A stretch of 7,806 bases of DNA, from contig JAUQYW010000379.1 of the NCBI GenBank assembly GCA_030587525.1, positions 1-7,806 on the forward strand, read 5' to 3'. Made by a program: the position numbers and the translations under genes. This DNA is from Candidatus Sigynarchaeota archaeon. Lineage in GTDB: Archaea > Asgardarchaeota > Lokiarchaeia > Sigynarchaeales > Sigynarchaeaceae. Position 1 is the stretch's first letter. Each line of letters opens with the position of its first letter. This document shows, piece after piece, positions 1 to 4,972 of the stretch. The notes beneath the pieces were generated by a model, which saw nothing but the letters and a program-made list of their open reading frames with translations, did no database searches and had not been told where the DNA came from.

Positions 1-389
1 GTCACGAGCACCCGCTCGCCCGTGAAGGGATCGCTGTAGAGTTTAAACTCGGAGATGGTCGCGGAAAAATCGTGCGACCATGACGGGGTGCCGTTGATGC
101 CGTACGCGTGAAAATGGCCATCTTCCCGTGCCGTGAAGAAGGCAGGCTCGGTCGTGCGTGATGGCACCACGCTCGCGACGACGTGCCATGCCCGGGATTT
201 CATATCCCTCTGCCATGCTTGCTTGACCTGGCAGCTCCCGCCAGCCACGTTCGCATCGAACGACACCAGGACCATCGCCTTCGTCGTGCACGCGACGTGA
301 AACTCGCCGTGCTTGTCGCCCGGCAAGGCATAGCTGCTCAGCGCGTCGATCTCGGCGTGTTTCAAGGGAACGAGGGAAAAGTTGAACAT
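1..389 (-). CDS. Probable beta-propeller-like protein, N-terminal part (cut by window edge)
   Basis: This frame is open for 129 codons from an ATG at 389-387 to the window edge, so the C-terminus is missing. The translation begins MFNFSLVPLKHAE and has no signal peptide, so it is probably cytosolic. It alternates short hydrophobic strands with loops, and contains a blade-like stretch (around residues 86-125) with EDGHFHAYGINGTPSW followed by FKLYSDPFTGERVLV. Such DG-x-x-x-x-Y-x-x-x-G patterns occur in WD40-like and other propellers, but the exact family is not clear. The start lies 14 bases after the stop of the 262-residue gene, in the same direction, so the two are probably cotranscribed with the upstream glycosyltransferase gene. 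No good Shine-Dalgarno sequence precedes the ATG. Codon third positions are mostly G or C, as in the neighbouring genes, which supports this frame over the overlapping one that starts at 399. Confidence 0.6.
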   Translation of the reverse strand, partial: MFNFSLVPLKHAEIDALSSYALPGDKHGEFHVACTTKAMVLVSFDANVAGGSCQVKQAWQRDMKSRAWHVVASVVPSRTTEPAFFTAREDGHFHAYGINGTPSWSHDFSATISEFKLYSDPFTGERVLV

Positions 390-403
390 TGCTTGTCATG
401 TAA

Positions 404-1192
404 TTATGGCCGGTTAATGACCTTCCCGATGAAGTCGGCGATCATCTCGAGCTGGATCTTGACGACGGAGAGCACGAGCTTGGCAAGCGCCGGGTCGAGG
501 GCCAGCACCGCCTTGTTAAATCGCACGTGCAGCGTGCCTCCCATGCACGCCACGTCTCGGGAGACGCACGCCCGGAGCGCGTCCAAGATTTGCCAGCAAA
601 AAACGGGTTTCTTGAAGATCGGGTCGTCGATGAACATCCGGTCGAACAATGTCGTTGCTTTCACGCGGCCGACGAACTCGATCTTTTGTTCCATGTCCTT
701 GGGGATCAAGGAGCCCGATTCGAAAGCGAGGCAGAACGAGGCCGACCGGATCTTGTCGGGATTGCGGTCCACGAACGGCACGTCGGTTCTCGGCAGGTCC
801 CGCAGTTGCTGAACAAGGCCCGGGGCCCCGGCGAACGTCAAGAGCAGCTCCATGCACGTTTCCACGAACACGAGTAGCAGTTTAAAATCGGCCCAGGTTT
901 TCACGGCCGGGGAAAAAAACCACTTGATGTCTTGCCCGAACTCCGCGTCATCGAGCAAGACGAGCACGATCTCCAGGCCCGGGAAGATGTCCCACGACGA
1001 TGCCGCGACCGTGCTGTCGAGCAAGGCTTTCCAGCGGGCTGTCGCGTCTGCCTGGTGCAAGAGCACGACCTCGCCGGATCGCATAAATGACAAGAACGTC
1101 TCGAATCCTTGCAAGTATCGCCCGAGGAGCCTGCGCTCGGCGTGGTGCGACTTGTCAAACGAAGAAAGAGTACAATACTCCGATAGGGACAC
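404..1192 (-). CDS. Uncharacterised 262-residue protein in glycosyltransferase operon
   Basis: I do not recognise this protein. The frame starts with GTG at 1192-1190, preceded by AAGGT three bases upstream, and ends with TAA at 404-406. The product looks mainly alpha-helical and soluble, with long hydrophobic helices around residues 72-82 (LEIVLVLLDD) and 100-118 (WADFKLLLVFVETCMELLL) and amphipathic helices at the C-terminus (LAKLVLSVVKIQLEMIADFIG). It has no signal peptide. Six Cys residues are scattered without a CxxC pair, so a zinc site is not apparent. Seven bases separate it from the stop of the GlcNAc-1-phosphate transferase gene and 14 bases from the next gene, which indicates one operon. 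Coding status is supported by length, G/C-rich third positions and tight spacing. A role connected with surface glycosylation would be guilt by association only. Confidence 0.75.
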   Translation of the reverse strand: MSLSEYCTLSSFDKSHHAERRLLGRYLQGFETFLSFMRSGEVVLLHQADATARWKALLDSTVAASSWDIFPGLEIVLVLLDDAEFGQDIKWFFSPAVKTWADFKLLLVFVETCMELLLTFAGAPGLVQQLRDLPRTDVPFVDRNPDKIRSASFCLAFESGSLIPKDMEQKIEFVGRVKATTLFDRMFIDDPIFKKPVFCWQILDALRACVSRDVACMGGTLHVRFNKAVLALDPALAKLVLSVVKIQLEMIADFIGKVINRP

Positions 1193-1200
1193 GTGACCTT
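1193..1200 (-). promoter_or_regulatory. Short-spaced Shine-Dalgarno before GTG start
   Basis: On the minus strand AAGGTCAC directly precedes the GTG at 1192. The AAGGT core matches the one before the upstream transferase gene and supports GTG as the start, although a spacing of three bases is short. The site sits across the stop codon of the upstream gene, so translational coupling is likely. Confidence 0.4.
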
Positions 1201-2501
1201 CACGCCCCTTTTCGGGTCAAGATGCGGGCGAAATATTTCATGGACAAGATGTACCACGCCCCGAGGCCCGCGAGCGCGATGGCACCTGCAACGAGCCAGT
1301 TGTAGAACCCGAGATAAACGACGAATTGATCGATGATCACGAGCAAGCCAAGCACGAACAGGTAGATCAAGCAAAAGATCACGTTCAGCCCGCGGATGGC
1401 CGGGAATGCCTTGAACAGCAAGATAAAGAGCACGACAGCGATGGCGATCCACAGGAGCAGGGTGATCGCCATGAACTCGACCGGCACCGCCGTGGTTTCC
1501 ACGCGGATCAAGACCGACGAGAGGATTGACAAGACAGCTGGCATGACATTCAGCGCGATGATGTTCGCGACCAGATCGGGCTCGGACAATGGCTTGCCCG
1601 CGGTCAAGATGCGCGGGATCGTGAGCGGGGCGCCTTTTTGCGTCGACGCTTTGATCAGGTCGCCCTCGACGACGTCGATGTCCTTGACCTTGATCGTGTT
1701 GCTTTCCTTGAACCCGCGGACCGACCGGATCACGTGAAACGCGTTGAAGATGTGCGGGATGAGGGCAATGATCAAGGCAAATTCGAGCTTTCCCATGATG
1801 GCAATGCACCCGAGCATCATGCCGGTCATGAGCGTGCCGATGTCGCCCGGAAAAACCTTGGCAGGGAACTTGTTGAAAGAAAAGAACGCGAGCAGGCTTG
1901 CCAGAAGTACAAGGGACAAGACCAGGGCAATCGCCGAGCCGTTGATGAGTGCACCTACGATCAAGCAAAGCGCGGCAATGATCGACGTGCTCGACCCTTG
2001 CCCGTTGTATCCCTCGTACATGTTCGTCGCGTTCATGAGCACGACGAGAAAGCCAGGGATAAAGGGCAAGAACAAGATCGGGACCCGCAAAAACCCGAGG
2101 AACGGCACGGCTGGATCCCCAGGGATAATGGTGGTAAACCAGTAAAACGCGGCCATGGGGATCGCCGCGAAGATGGAAAAGGCGATTTTCTTAAAGGCTG
2201 AGAAACGGTACTTGTCATCGAGAAAACCGATTCCGGCAGCGCACAAGATGCTGAGCAGAACAGCAAGGGCGATGAATGCATCGGCGGGAGCCAGGATCAT
2301 CAACAATACAAGGCCCACGACGAGACCAACGAGCACCGAGATGCCGCCCGATTCGGCTACCGCGGGTTTTGCTAGCTTGTGGATATCGTGGCCGATCCAA
2401 TCGATCTTGTGCATGATCTTGATCTGCTTCGGTAAAATGAGGAACGTGACCAGGAACGGAACGATGGCGCACGAGACTAAAACATACCATTCGACAGCCA
2501 T
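1200..2501 (-). CDS. UDP-GlcNAc:dolichyl-phosphate GlcNAc-1-phosphate transferase (Alg7/AglH-type, GT family 4)
   Basis: This polytopic membrane enzyme of 433 residues probably transfers GlcNAc-1-phosphate (or a related HexNAc-1-phosphate) from a UDP-sugar to dolichyl phosphate, the first step in building the lipid-linked glycan for N-glycosylation. Family motifs appear in the expected order: KPAVAESGG at 45-53, the metal-binding Asp pair in GFLDDKYR at 92-99, NATNMYEGYNGQ at 157-168, FPAKVFPGD at 212-220, and a cytosolic loop beginning HIFNAFHVIRSVRGF at 250-264. The loop around 285-315 (PLTIPRI, GKPLSEPDLV) resembles the archaeal/eukaryal Alg7 branch more than bacterial MraY or WecA. About ten hydrophobic segments fill the rest. 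The ATG at 2501 is supported by AAGGT nine bases upstream. It is the first gene of a minus-strand operon. Sugar specificity cannot be read from sequence. Confidence 0.9.
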   Translation of the reverse strand: MAVEWYVLVSCAIVPFLVTFLILPKQIKIMHKIDWIGHDIHKLAKPAVAESGGISVLVGLVVGLVLLMILAPADAFIALAVLLSILCAAGIGFLDDKYRFSAFKKIAFSIFAAIPMAAFYWFTTIIPGDPAVPFLGFLRVPILFLPFIPGFLVVLMNATNMYEGYNGQGSSTSIIAALCLIVGALINGSAIALVLSLVLLASLLAFFSFNKFPAKVFPGDIGTLMTGMMLGCIAIMGKLEFALIIALIPHIFNAFHVIRSVRGFKESNTIKVKDIDVVEGDLIKASTQKGAPLTIPRILTAGKPLSEPDLVANIIALNVMPAVLSILSSVLIRVETTAVPVEFMAITLLLWIAIAVVLFILLFKAFPAIRGLNVIFCLIYLFVLGLLVIIDQFVVYLGFYNWLVAGAIALAGLGAWYILSMKYFARILTRKGA

Positions 2502-2510
2502 GAAAATCAG

Positions 2511-2515
2511 ACCTT
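2511..2515 (-). promoter_or_regulatory. Shine-Dalgarno sequence of transferase gene
   Basis: AAGGT on the minus strand lies nine bases before the ATG at 2501 and fits an archaeal ribosome binding site. It supports that start and implies a leadered mRNA. Confidence 0.55.
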
Positions 2516-2520
2516 TTGAT

Positions 2521-2580
2521 TTAACAATGCGCTTGATTTTTAGTGTAAATTAAACGATGCGTTTAATTTTTAGTGTAAGG
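2521..2580 (-). repeat. 30-bp tandem repeat with 23-bp dyad in transferase promoter region
   Basis: Two head-to-tail 30-bp units (2521-2550 and 2551-2580) match at 24 of 30 positions and share the 13-base core ATTTTTAGTGTAA on the plus strand. At the junction lies a perfect dyad, 2547-2569, with 10-base arms AAATTAAACG and CGTTTAATTT around ATG. The first unit keeps only a degenerate form of this dyad. The block is 20-80 bases upstream of the transferase ATG. A TATA-like GTATATCT (minus strand, about 2585-2592) would put a start site inside the repeat, though the AT-rich repeat itself could also hold the TATA box. Paired sites three helical turns apart suit cooperative binding of a regulator on one DNA face; this role is inferred. 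Confidence 0.6.
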
Positions 2581-2729
2581 CGAAGATATACGCGCGGGAT
2601 CCCGTTCCTCAAGCATAGCAATCAACGGAGCACATCTACGAAGAAGGTTCAAATTTAACATGCCTATGGGCGTAAGCGTGCCCGGAGCCGCAAGACGCAC
2701 GATTGGCACTCAATACTGACGGGAGTTGG

Positions 2730-2755
2730 AAAAAAAAGACAAGGGCATCACGCCC
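2730..2755 (-). terminator. T8-tract terminator with short hairpin
   Basis: On the minus strand a short hairpin, GGGC and GCCC arms (2752-2755 and 2743-2746) with the TGA stop of the zinc-ribbon gene in its loop, is followed after five bases by eight T residues (2730-2737). Archaeal RNA polymerase terminates on T-rich tracts, so the tract alone may suffice. It would separate this gene from the transferase operon downstream. Confidence 0.6.
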
Positions 2756-2954
2756 GGGCTTTTGCCTTGGCTGGCGCAGCGGCCGGTTCCTGGATCTCCG
2801 GCGGAACCGCGCCGGGCCTGGAGATGAGAAACATCTTGTGGCATTCCCAGCACGTGATGCGGTAATCGAGGGGAGCGTCGGGATTCTTGCTCGCCTCCGG
2901 GACATACCGGAGTTCCGCGTTCTCGCAGAACGGGCACACGATGGTTTTCAGCAT
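2748..2954 (-). CDS. Small zinc-ribbon protein (68 residues)
   Basis: This short cytosolic protein has two CxxC knuckles, CPFC at 7-10 and CWEC at 35-38, separated by a predicted beta hairpin (LRYVPEAS, DYRIT), which is the layout of a zinc ribbon. After residue 45 it ends in a low-complexity Ala/Pro/Lys tail (PEIQEPAAAPAKAKARA) that is probably disordered. The ATG at 2954 places CPFC right at the N-terminus, as usual in such mini-proteins. An 11-bp inverted repeat overlaps the start codon. The gene is divergent from 3150-3617, and a T8 terminator follows it. Zinc ribbons of this type can bind nucleic acid, RNA polymerase or other proteins, and nothing here decides which. A longer alternative frame over the same bases lacks the Cys pattern and was discarded. 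Confidence 0.8.
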   Translation of the reverse strand: MLKTIVCPFCENAELRYVPEASKNPDAPLDYRITCWECHKMFLISRPGAVPPEIQEPAAAPAKAKARA

Positions 2955-2972
2955 GATGGGTCATCATGCTGA
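2948..2972. repeat. Perfect inverted repeat over start codon of zinc-ribbon gene
   Basis: Arms TCAGCATGATG (2948-2958) and CATCATGCTGA (2962-2972) are exact reverse complements around a three-base spacer. The start codon of the minus-strand gene (2952-2954) is inside one arm. In DNA it could be an operator; in mRNA it would fold into an 11-bp hairpin hiding the AUG. Confidence 0.7.
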
Positions 2973-2977
2973 TCGAA

Positions 2978-3056
2978 CGAGTGACACTCGACCTGATGTC
3001 TTAAGTAATGCACCTTGCCGGATCATCGGGGTCTCGATGATCCACCCACCAGGGTG
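2978..3056. repeat. Three further inverted repeats in the divergent intergenic region
   Basis: CGAGTG-A-CACTCG occupies 2978-2990. GGATCATCG (3020-3028) pairs with CGATGATCC (3035-3043) across six bases. CACCC (3043-3047) pairs with GGGTG (3052-3056). With the start-codon dyad this makes four inverted repeats in about 110 bases between two divergent genes, which suggests a control region or structured leader RNA. Confidence 0.55.
2999..3007 (-). promoter_or_regulatory. Candidate TATA box for zinc-ribbon gene
   Basis: TTACTTAAG on the minus strand lies about 50 bases before the ATG at 2954. It would place the transcription start near 2974, at the edge of the start-codon hairpin, with the CGAGTG/CACTCG dyad between TATA box and start site. 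Position-based inference only. Confidence 0.3.
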
Positions 3057-3084
3057 TATAGGGAAAAGAGGGCAATGACGGTAA

Positions 3085-3093
3085 CTTTAAGTA
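3085..3093 (+). promoter_or_regulatory. Candidate TATA box for the 3150 gene
   Basis: CTTTAAGTA lies about 60 bases before the ATG at 3150. It predicts a transcription start near 3114, just after the 16-bp palindrome at 3097-3112. Confidence 0.35.
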
Positions 3094-3096
3094 TTC

Positions 3097-3112
3097 TTGC
3101 GGATATCCGCAA
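3097..3112. promoter_or_regulatory. Perfect 16-bp palindrome, likely operator
   Basis: TTGCGGATATCCGCAA is a gapless perfect palindrome. It lies between the candidate TATA box and predicted start site of the plus-strand gene at 3150, where a bound dimer would block RNA polymerase. The regulator is unknown and is not evident in this window. Confidence 0.5.
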
Positions 3113-3149
3113 ATAGCAAAACAAATCACTCAAAAAATCGGGAATCAAG

Positions 3150-3617
3150 ATGCTTGAAGCGAAAAACACGCCTGAATCACCGAAGACTCCTTCGGATGGC
3201 GAGCTCAAAGCGTATGAACTGGTAGCGAGACATTACCGCGAAGATGTGAACCTTTTTTGGACGAGGGCCAATTTCTACCTCCTGGTCCAAGGAATTCTTC
3301 TCTCCGCGACTATCACCGCCTTCGGAAGCGGTGCACTGGGCACGTTCCGCTGGCTTGGGATCGGACTGAGCGTCATCGGCCTCGTGCTGGCCGTGTTCTG
3401 GTTGCTCGTGATGACCGGCTCCATTTATTGGATGCAGCAATGGCGCGAGCAGGTTGTCCGGATTGACAAGGAGATCAGCCGGTTTCAGCCGTTCGCCGCC
3501 GTGGAATCCATTCCCCGGTCAAAATTCCTCAGCCCTTCCGCCGTTACACAGTATCTGGCAGTTCTTTTTATCGTGATCTGGGCCGCTCTCGGGATCGGGC
3601 TGATTGCAATCCCCTGA
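3150..3617 (+). CDS. Small three-TM membrane protein (155 residues), perhaps RipA/8xMP-like
   Basis: The product has a hydrophilic N-terminus (1-38), a hydrophobic pair at about 42-59 (FYLLVQGILLSATITAF) and 66-90 (LGIGLSVIGLVLAVFWLL), a charged loop with WMQQWREQVVRIDKEI at 94-109, and a final TM segment at 133-154. The pattern of an amphipathic helix with FWTRANFYL entering the first TM segment, then a second segment ending in SIYW-x-x-x-W and a charged helix, recalls small oligomeric membrane proteins of the RipA (8xMP) type. That match is from memory of the family's general look and is not firm. The ATG at 3150 is preceded only by GGGAATCAAG, a weak ribosome binding site. It is divergent from the zinc-ribbon gene and convergent with the CxxC gene at 3710. 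A palindromic operator candidate lies 40 bases upstream. Confidence 0.75.
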   Translation: MLEAKNTPESPKTPSDGELKAYELVARHYREDVNLFWTRANFYLLVQGILLSATITAFGSGALGTFRWLGIGLSVIGLVLAVFWLLVMTGSIYWMQQWREQVVRIDKEISRFQPFAAVESIPRSKFLSPSAVTQYLAVLFIVIWAALGIGLIAIP

Positions 3618-3618
3618 A

Positions 3619-3702
3619 TCCGATATCGGAAAATTCCAGCCAGTAGCACATCTTCCAGGGCACGCGTGAATCTAGCTAGCGCGCTCGATATTTCAAGATG
3701 TG
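3619..3702. repeat. Palindrome-rich convergent intergenic region
   Basis: A perfect 12-bp palindrome, TCCGATATCGGA (3619-3630), starts two bases after the stop of the plus-strand gene. Arms CACATCTT (3647-3654) and AAGATGTG (3695-3702) enclose two small perfect palindromes, CACGCGTG (3661-3668) and CTAGCTAG (3672-3679). The region sits between convergent genes and may be a two-way processing or termination structure, although neither strand has a long T tract. Confidence 0.4.
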
Positions 3703-3709
3703 GAAGGTT

Positions 3710-4084
3710 TCATTTTAGATAGATCATTCCTACGACAAAACGAGCGATGCTCTCGTCGCGGGCGGTTGGGTTGCTTTCCTGGGTGTCGCGGGTGCCGCGG
3801 GTGCCTGGACGACCTGCGCGGGGGGTCTCTTCTTCCACGGCGGGATCCTTGGCCTCGGTCTTGGACTTGAGCAAGGCATAGAACGGGCAATCGCCGTCGT
3901 TGATCTTGAACCCGTCCTTCGTGACGTGGCCGGGCAAGCCCTTGCCGGTCTTGGGGTTCGTGATCTTGAAATCCCACGTTTTTGAATACCCGCATTTATC
4001 GCAGACGCCGGCGTTGACGCGGTACTTGCGCGACTCGTCGACCTTGATGGCGGGTTCCGGTTGCTATTGTACTGCTACGACCAT
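3710..4084 (-). CDS. CxxC protein with in-frame TAG near its N-terminus (possible pyrrolysine or broken gene)
   Basis: Read on the minus strand, the frame ending in TGA at 3710 codes for a protein-like sequence with CDKCGYSKTW (Cys 28 and 31), LPGHVTKDGF (His 53) and CPFYALLKS (Cys 66), which could form one zinc site. An acidic/Arg-rich low-complexity stretch follows (about 76-108), then DESIARFVVGMIYLK. The frame stays open back to a TAG at 4064-4066. No ATG or GTG lies between that TAG and the CxxC motif; the first alternative start is a TTG at 3937, downstream of CxxC. Upstream of the TAG, in the same frame, an ATG at 4084 follows GGAGGTGA (4097-4104), the best Shine-Dalgarno match in the window. 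It gives MVVAVQ-amber-QPEPAIKVDE. Either the TAG is read through, or the gene is disrupted, or a non-standard start is used. Function unknown. Confidence 0.55.
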
Positions 4085-4096
4085 GATGGAGTACTT

Positions 4097-4104
4097 CACC
4101 TCCA
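4097..4104 (-). promoter_or_regulatory. Strong Shine-Dalgarno before the amber-containing frame
   Basis: GGAGGTGA on the minus strand is an extended match to the 16S anti-Shine-Dalgarno sequence. It lies 12 bases before the ATG at 4084, whose frame meets TAG after six codons and then continues into the CxxC protein. It argues that this short frame is really a gene start. Confidence 0.5.
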
Positions 4105-4144
4105 TACCATCATCGCAATGCGCAAGGATTCGTAGATCCGAGTC

Positions 4145-4507
4145 TCATACTATCGACGGTTCTTTTTTCTTGAACATCCTTAGCACGTGGACGGACTCTG
4201 CGAGCACCCGCCGGTAATGATGGCGAAATCTCCGGCTTATTCGCGTCATAATGCCAGTGATGACAAGCCCACCTGCCGCAACCGTCGCAAATAATATAGT
4301 TCTCGGGGCAAAGGCGAAAATCACGACCAGTATTACGTATGCTAAATACGGAAAGTATGCATAGAGTTTCTTTTTGCTAGCGGCCTCATCCAGGGCCGCT
4401 CGCTGATCCGCGGTAAGCGCGTCCAAGCAATCCTTGCAAAGATCACGATTGGATGTGGAAGAATGGCAAGCAGGGCAATTATGCCCACTACCTCGGTTTG
4501 TCGCCAT
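4145..4507 (-). CDS. Zinc-ribbon membrane protein with two TM segments (120 residues)
   Basis: From an ATG at 4507 the protein reads MATNRGSGHN and has CPAC at 11-14 and LCKDC at 23-27, a CxxC-x9-CxxC zinc site. An amphipathic charged helix follows (31-47), then two TM segments at about 50-67 (YFPYLAYVILVVIFAFA) and 70-88, and a strongly basic C-terminal tail (RRFRHHYRR, KKK). The basic residues suggest that both ends face the cytosol. GAGG eight to twelve bases upstream supports this start. The frame stays open to a TTG at 4600, but the extra part covers TATA-like TTTAAAAA and 13-bp direct repeats, so I prefer the shorter form. The CxxC gene at 3710-4084 follows after 60 bases in the same direction. 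Function is not recognised; zinc-ribbon/TM proteins of this size are common but poorly studied in archaea. Confidence 0.75.
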   Translation of the reverse strand: MATNRGSGHNCPACHSSTSNRDLCKDCLDALTADQRAALDEAASKKKLYAYFPYLAYVILVVIFAFAPRTILFATVAAGGLVITGIMTRISRRFRHHYRRVLAESVHVLRMFKKKEPSIV

Positions 4508-4550
4508 GGCCACGTCCTCGAGCTCAATCGCTCTCACTTCTTCCCGCGAC

Positions 4551-4558
4551 TTTTTAAA
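4551..4558 (-). promoter_or_regulatory. Candidate TATA box for zinc-ribbon/TM gene
   Basis: TTTAAAAA on the minus strand lies about 45-50 bases before the ATG at 4507 and predicts a start site near 4530. It falls inside one copy of a 13-bp direct repeat. Confidence 0.4.
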
Positions 4559-4600
4559 CATCAAGCATCGGTTATGCCTAAGAGATCTTTTAAACATCAA
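4552..4600. repeat. 13-bp direct repeats, 36 bp apart
   Basis: TTTTAAACATCAA occurs exactly at 4552-4564 and 4588-4600. Each copy includes a TTTAAAA TATA-like core on the minus strand, so these may be two promoters or a duplicated control site upstream of the gene at 4145-4507. Confidence 0.45.
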
Positions 4601-4672
4601 TGATCAAGAATTGCCGAGGGAGTGGAAGGGATTCACCCCCATGCCTCGACCGACTACCAACGTGATTCAAGG

Positions 4673-4693
4673 AAAAATGGAGCGGGTTTCCCG
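4673..4693 (-). terminator. Hairpin plus T5 terminator after propeller operon
   Basis: Minus strand: CGGG-AAA-CCCG (4683-4693) followed by CTCCA and then TTTTT (4673-4677). It lies 10-30 bases after the TGA at 4703 and is the likely 3' end of the 4703-7462 gene run. Confidence 0.45.
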
Positions 4694-4702
4694 TCCCACG
4701 TG

Positions 4703-4972
4703 TCACTCAAGGGCGATTTCCTCGGTATCTTTTCGCCGGCTATCTTCAATCATCCCCAAAATTTCACGCCGCAGCTCTTCGTATTCGGGAGGAAGTGTAT
4801 GCCACGGCTTGGTTATGATACGGGCAAGTTTTCGCCGCGGCGCTCGTGCAGCCGGGTATGATGGTCCGAAAAGACGGAAATGATGAAGGAGGACATCACA
4901 CGGGAGAAACGCCTTGCCCTCGATGATGGCGGTGAACATCGCGGTGGCCTTGTCGACTGGATGACCACCCAC
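4703..4972 (-). CDS. Frame-shifted continuation of the propeller gene, or a small overlapping gene
   Basis: This frame codes for a hydrophilic sequence including VDKATAMFTAIIEGKAFLPC, LARIITKPWHTLPPEYEEL and a charged C-terminal helix (RREILGMIEDSRRKDTEEIALE). Codons end mainly in G or C up to about 4850, whereas the overlapping propeller frame turns into Pro/Ser/Arg-rich text typical of a wrong frame. The first start is a GTG at 4972, with an ATG at about 4939, and neither has a convincing ribosome binding site. The simplest reading is a -1 shift near 4960-4970 that makes this the tail of the propeller protein, directly after its C-terminal TM segment. The cause could be a single-base deletion in the assembly or genome, or programmed frameshifting. 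A separate overlapping gene is the alternative. I do not recognise the domain. Confidence 0.55.
   Translation of the reverse strand: MGGHPVDKATAMFTAIIEGKAFLPCDVLLHHFRLFGPSYPAARAPRRKLARIITKPWHTLPPEYEELRREILGMIEDSRRKDTEEIALE

Noticed and set aside
183..812. Plus-strand frame of 209 codons at the left end
   Set aside because: It lies antisense to two minus-strand genes with better codon use and operon spacing, and its Ser/Arg-rich text has no recognisable pattern.
901..1968. Long minus-strand frame of 355 codons overlapping the transferase and the 262-residue gene
   Set aside because: It is rich in Arg, His and Pro, spans two better genes, and lacks any of their family motifs. It is a shadow frame.
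1638..2201. Plus-strand frame of 187 codons opposite the transferase
   Set aside because: Its composition (Asp, Arg, Lys, His with many repeats of charged residues) is what the antisense of hydrophobic TM codons gives.
2582..2730. tRNA or other structured RNA in the gap before the transferase promoter
   Set aside because: No acceptor stem, T-loop (GTTCGA-type) or anticodon arm could be matched on either strand. Apart from the promoter-side TATA-like motif, I see nothing clear here.
2940..2968. Possible C/D box guide RNA (ATGATGA and CTGA on the minus strand)
   Set aside because: The two boxes are only nine bases apart and no C' or D' partners follow, so a guide RNA cannot be formed.
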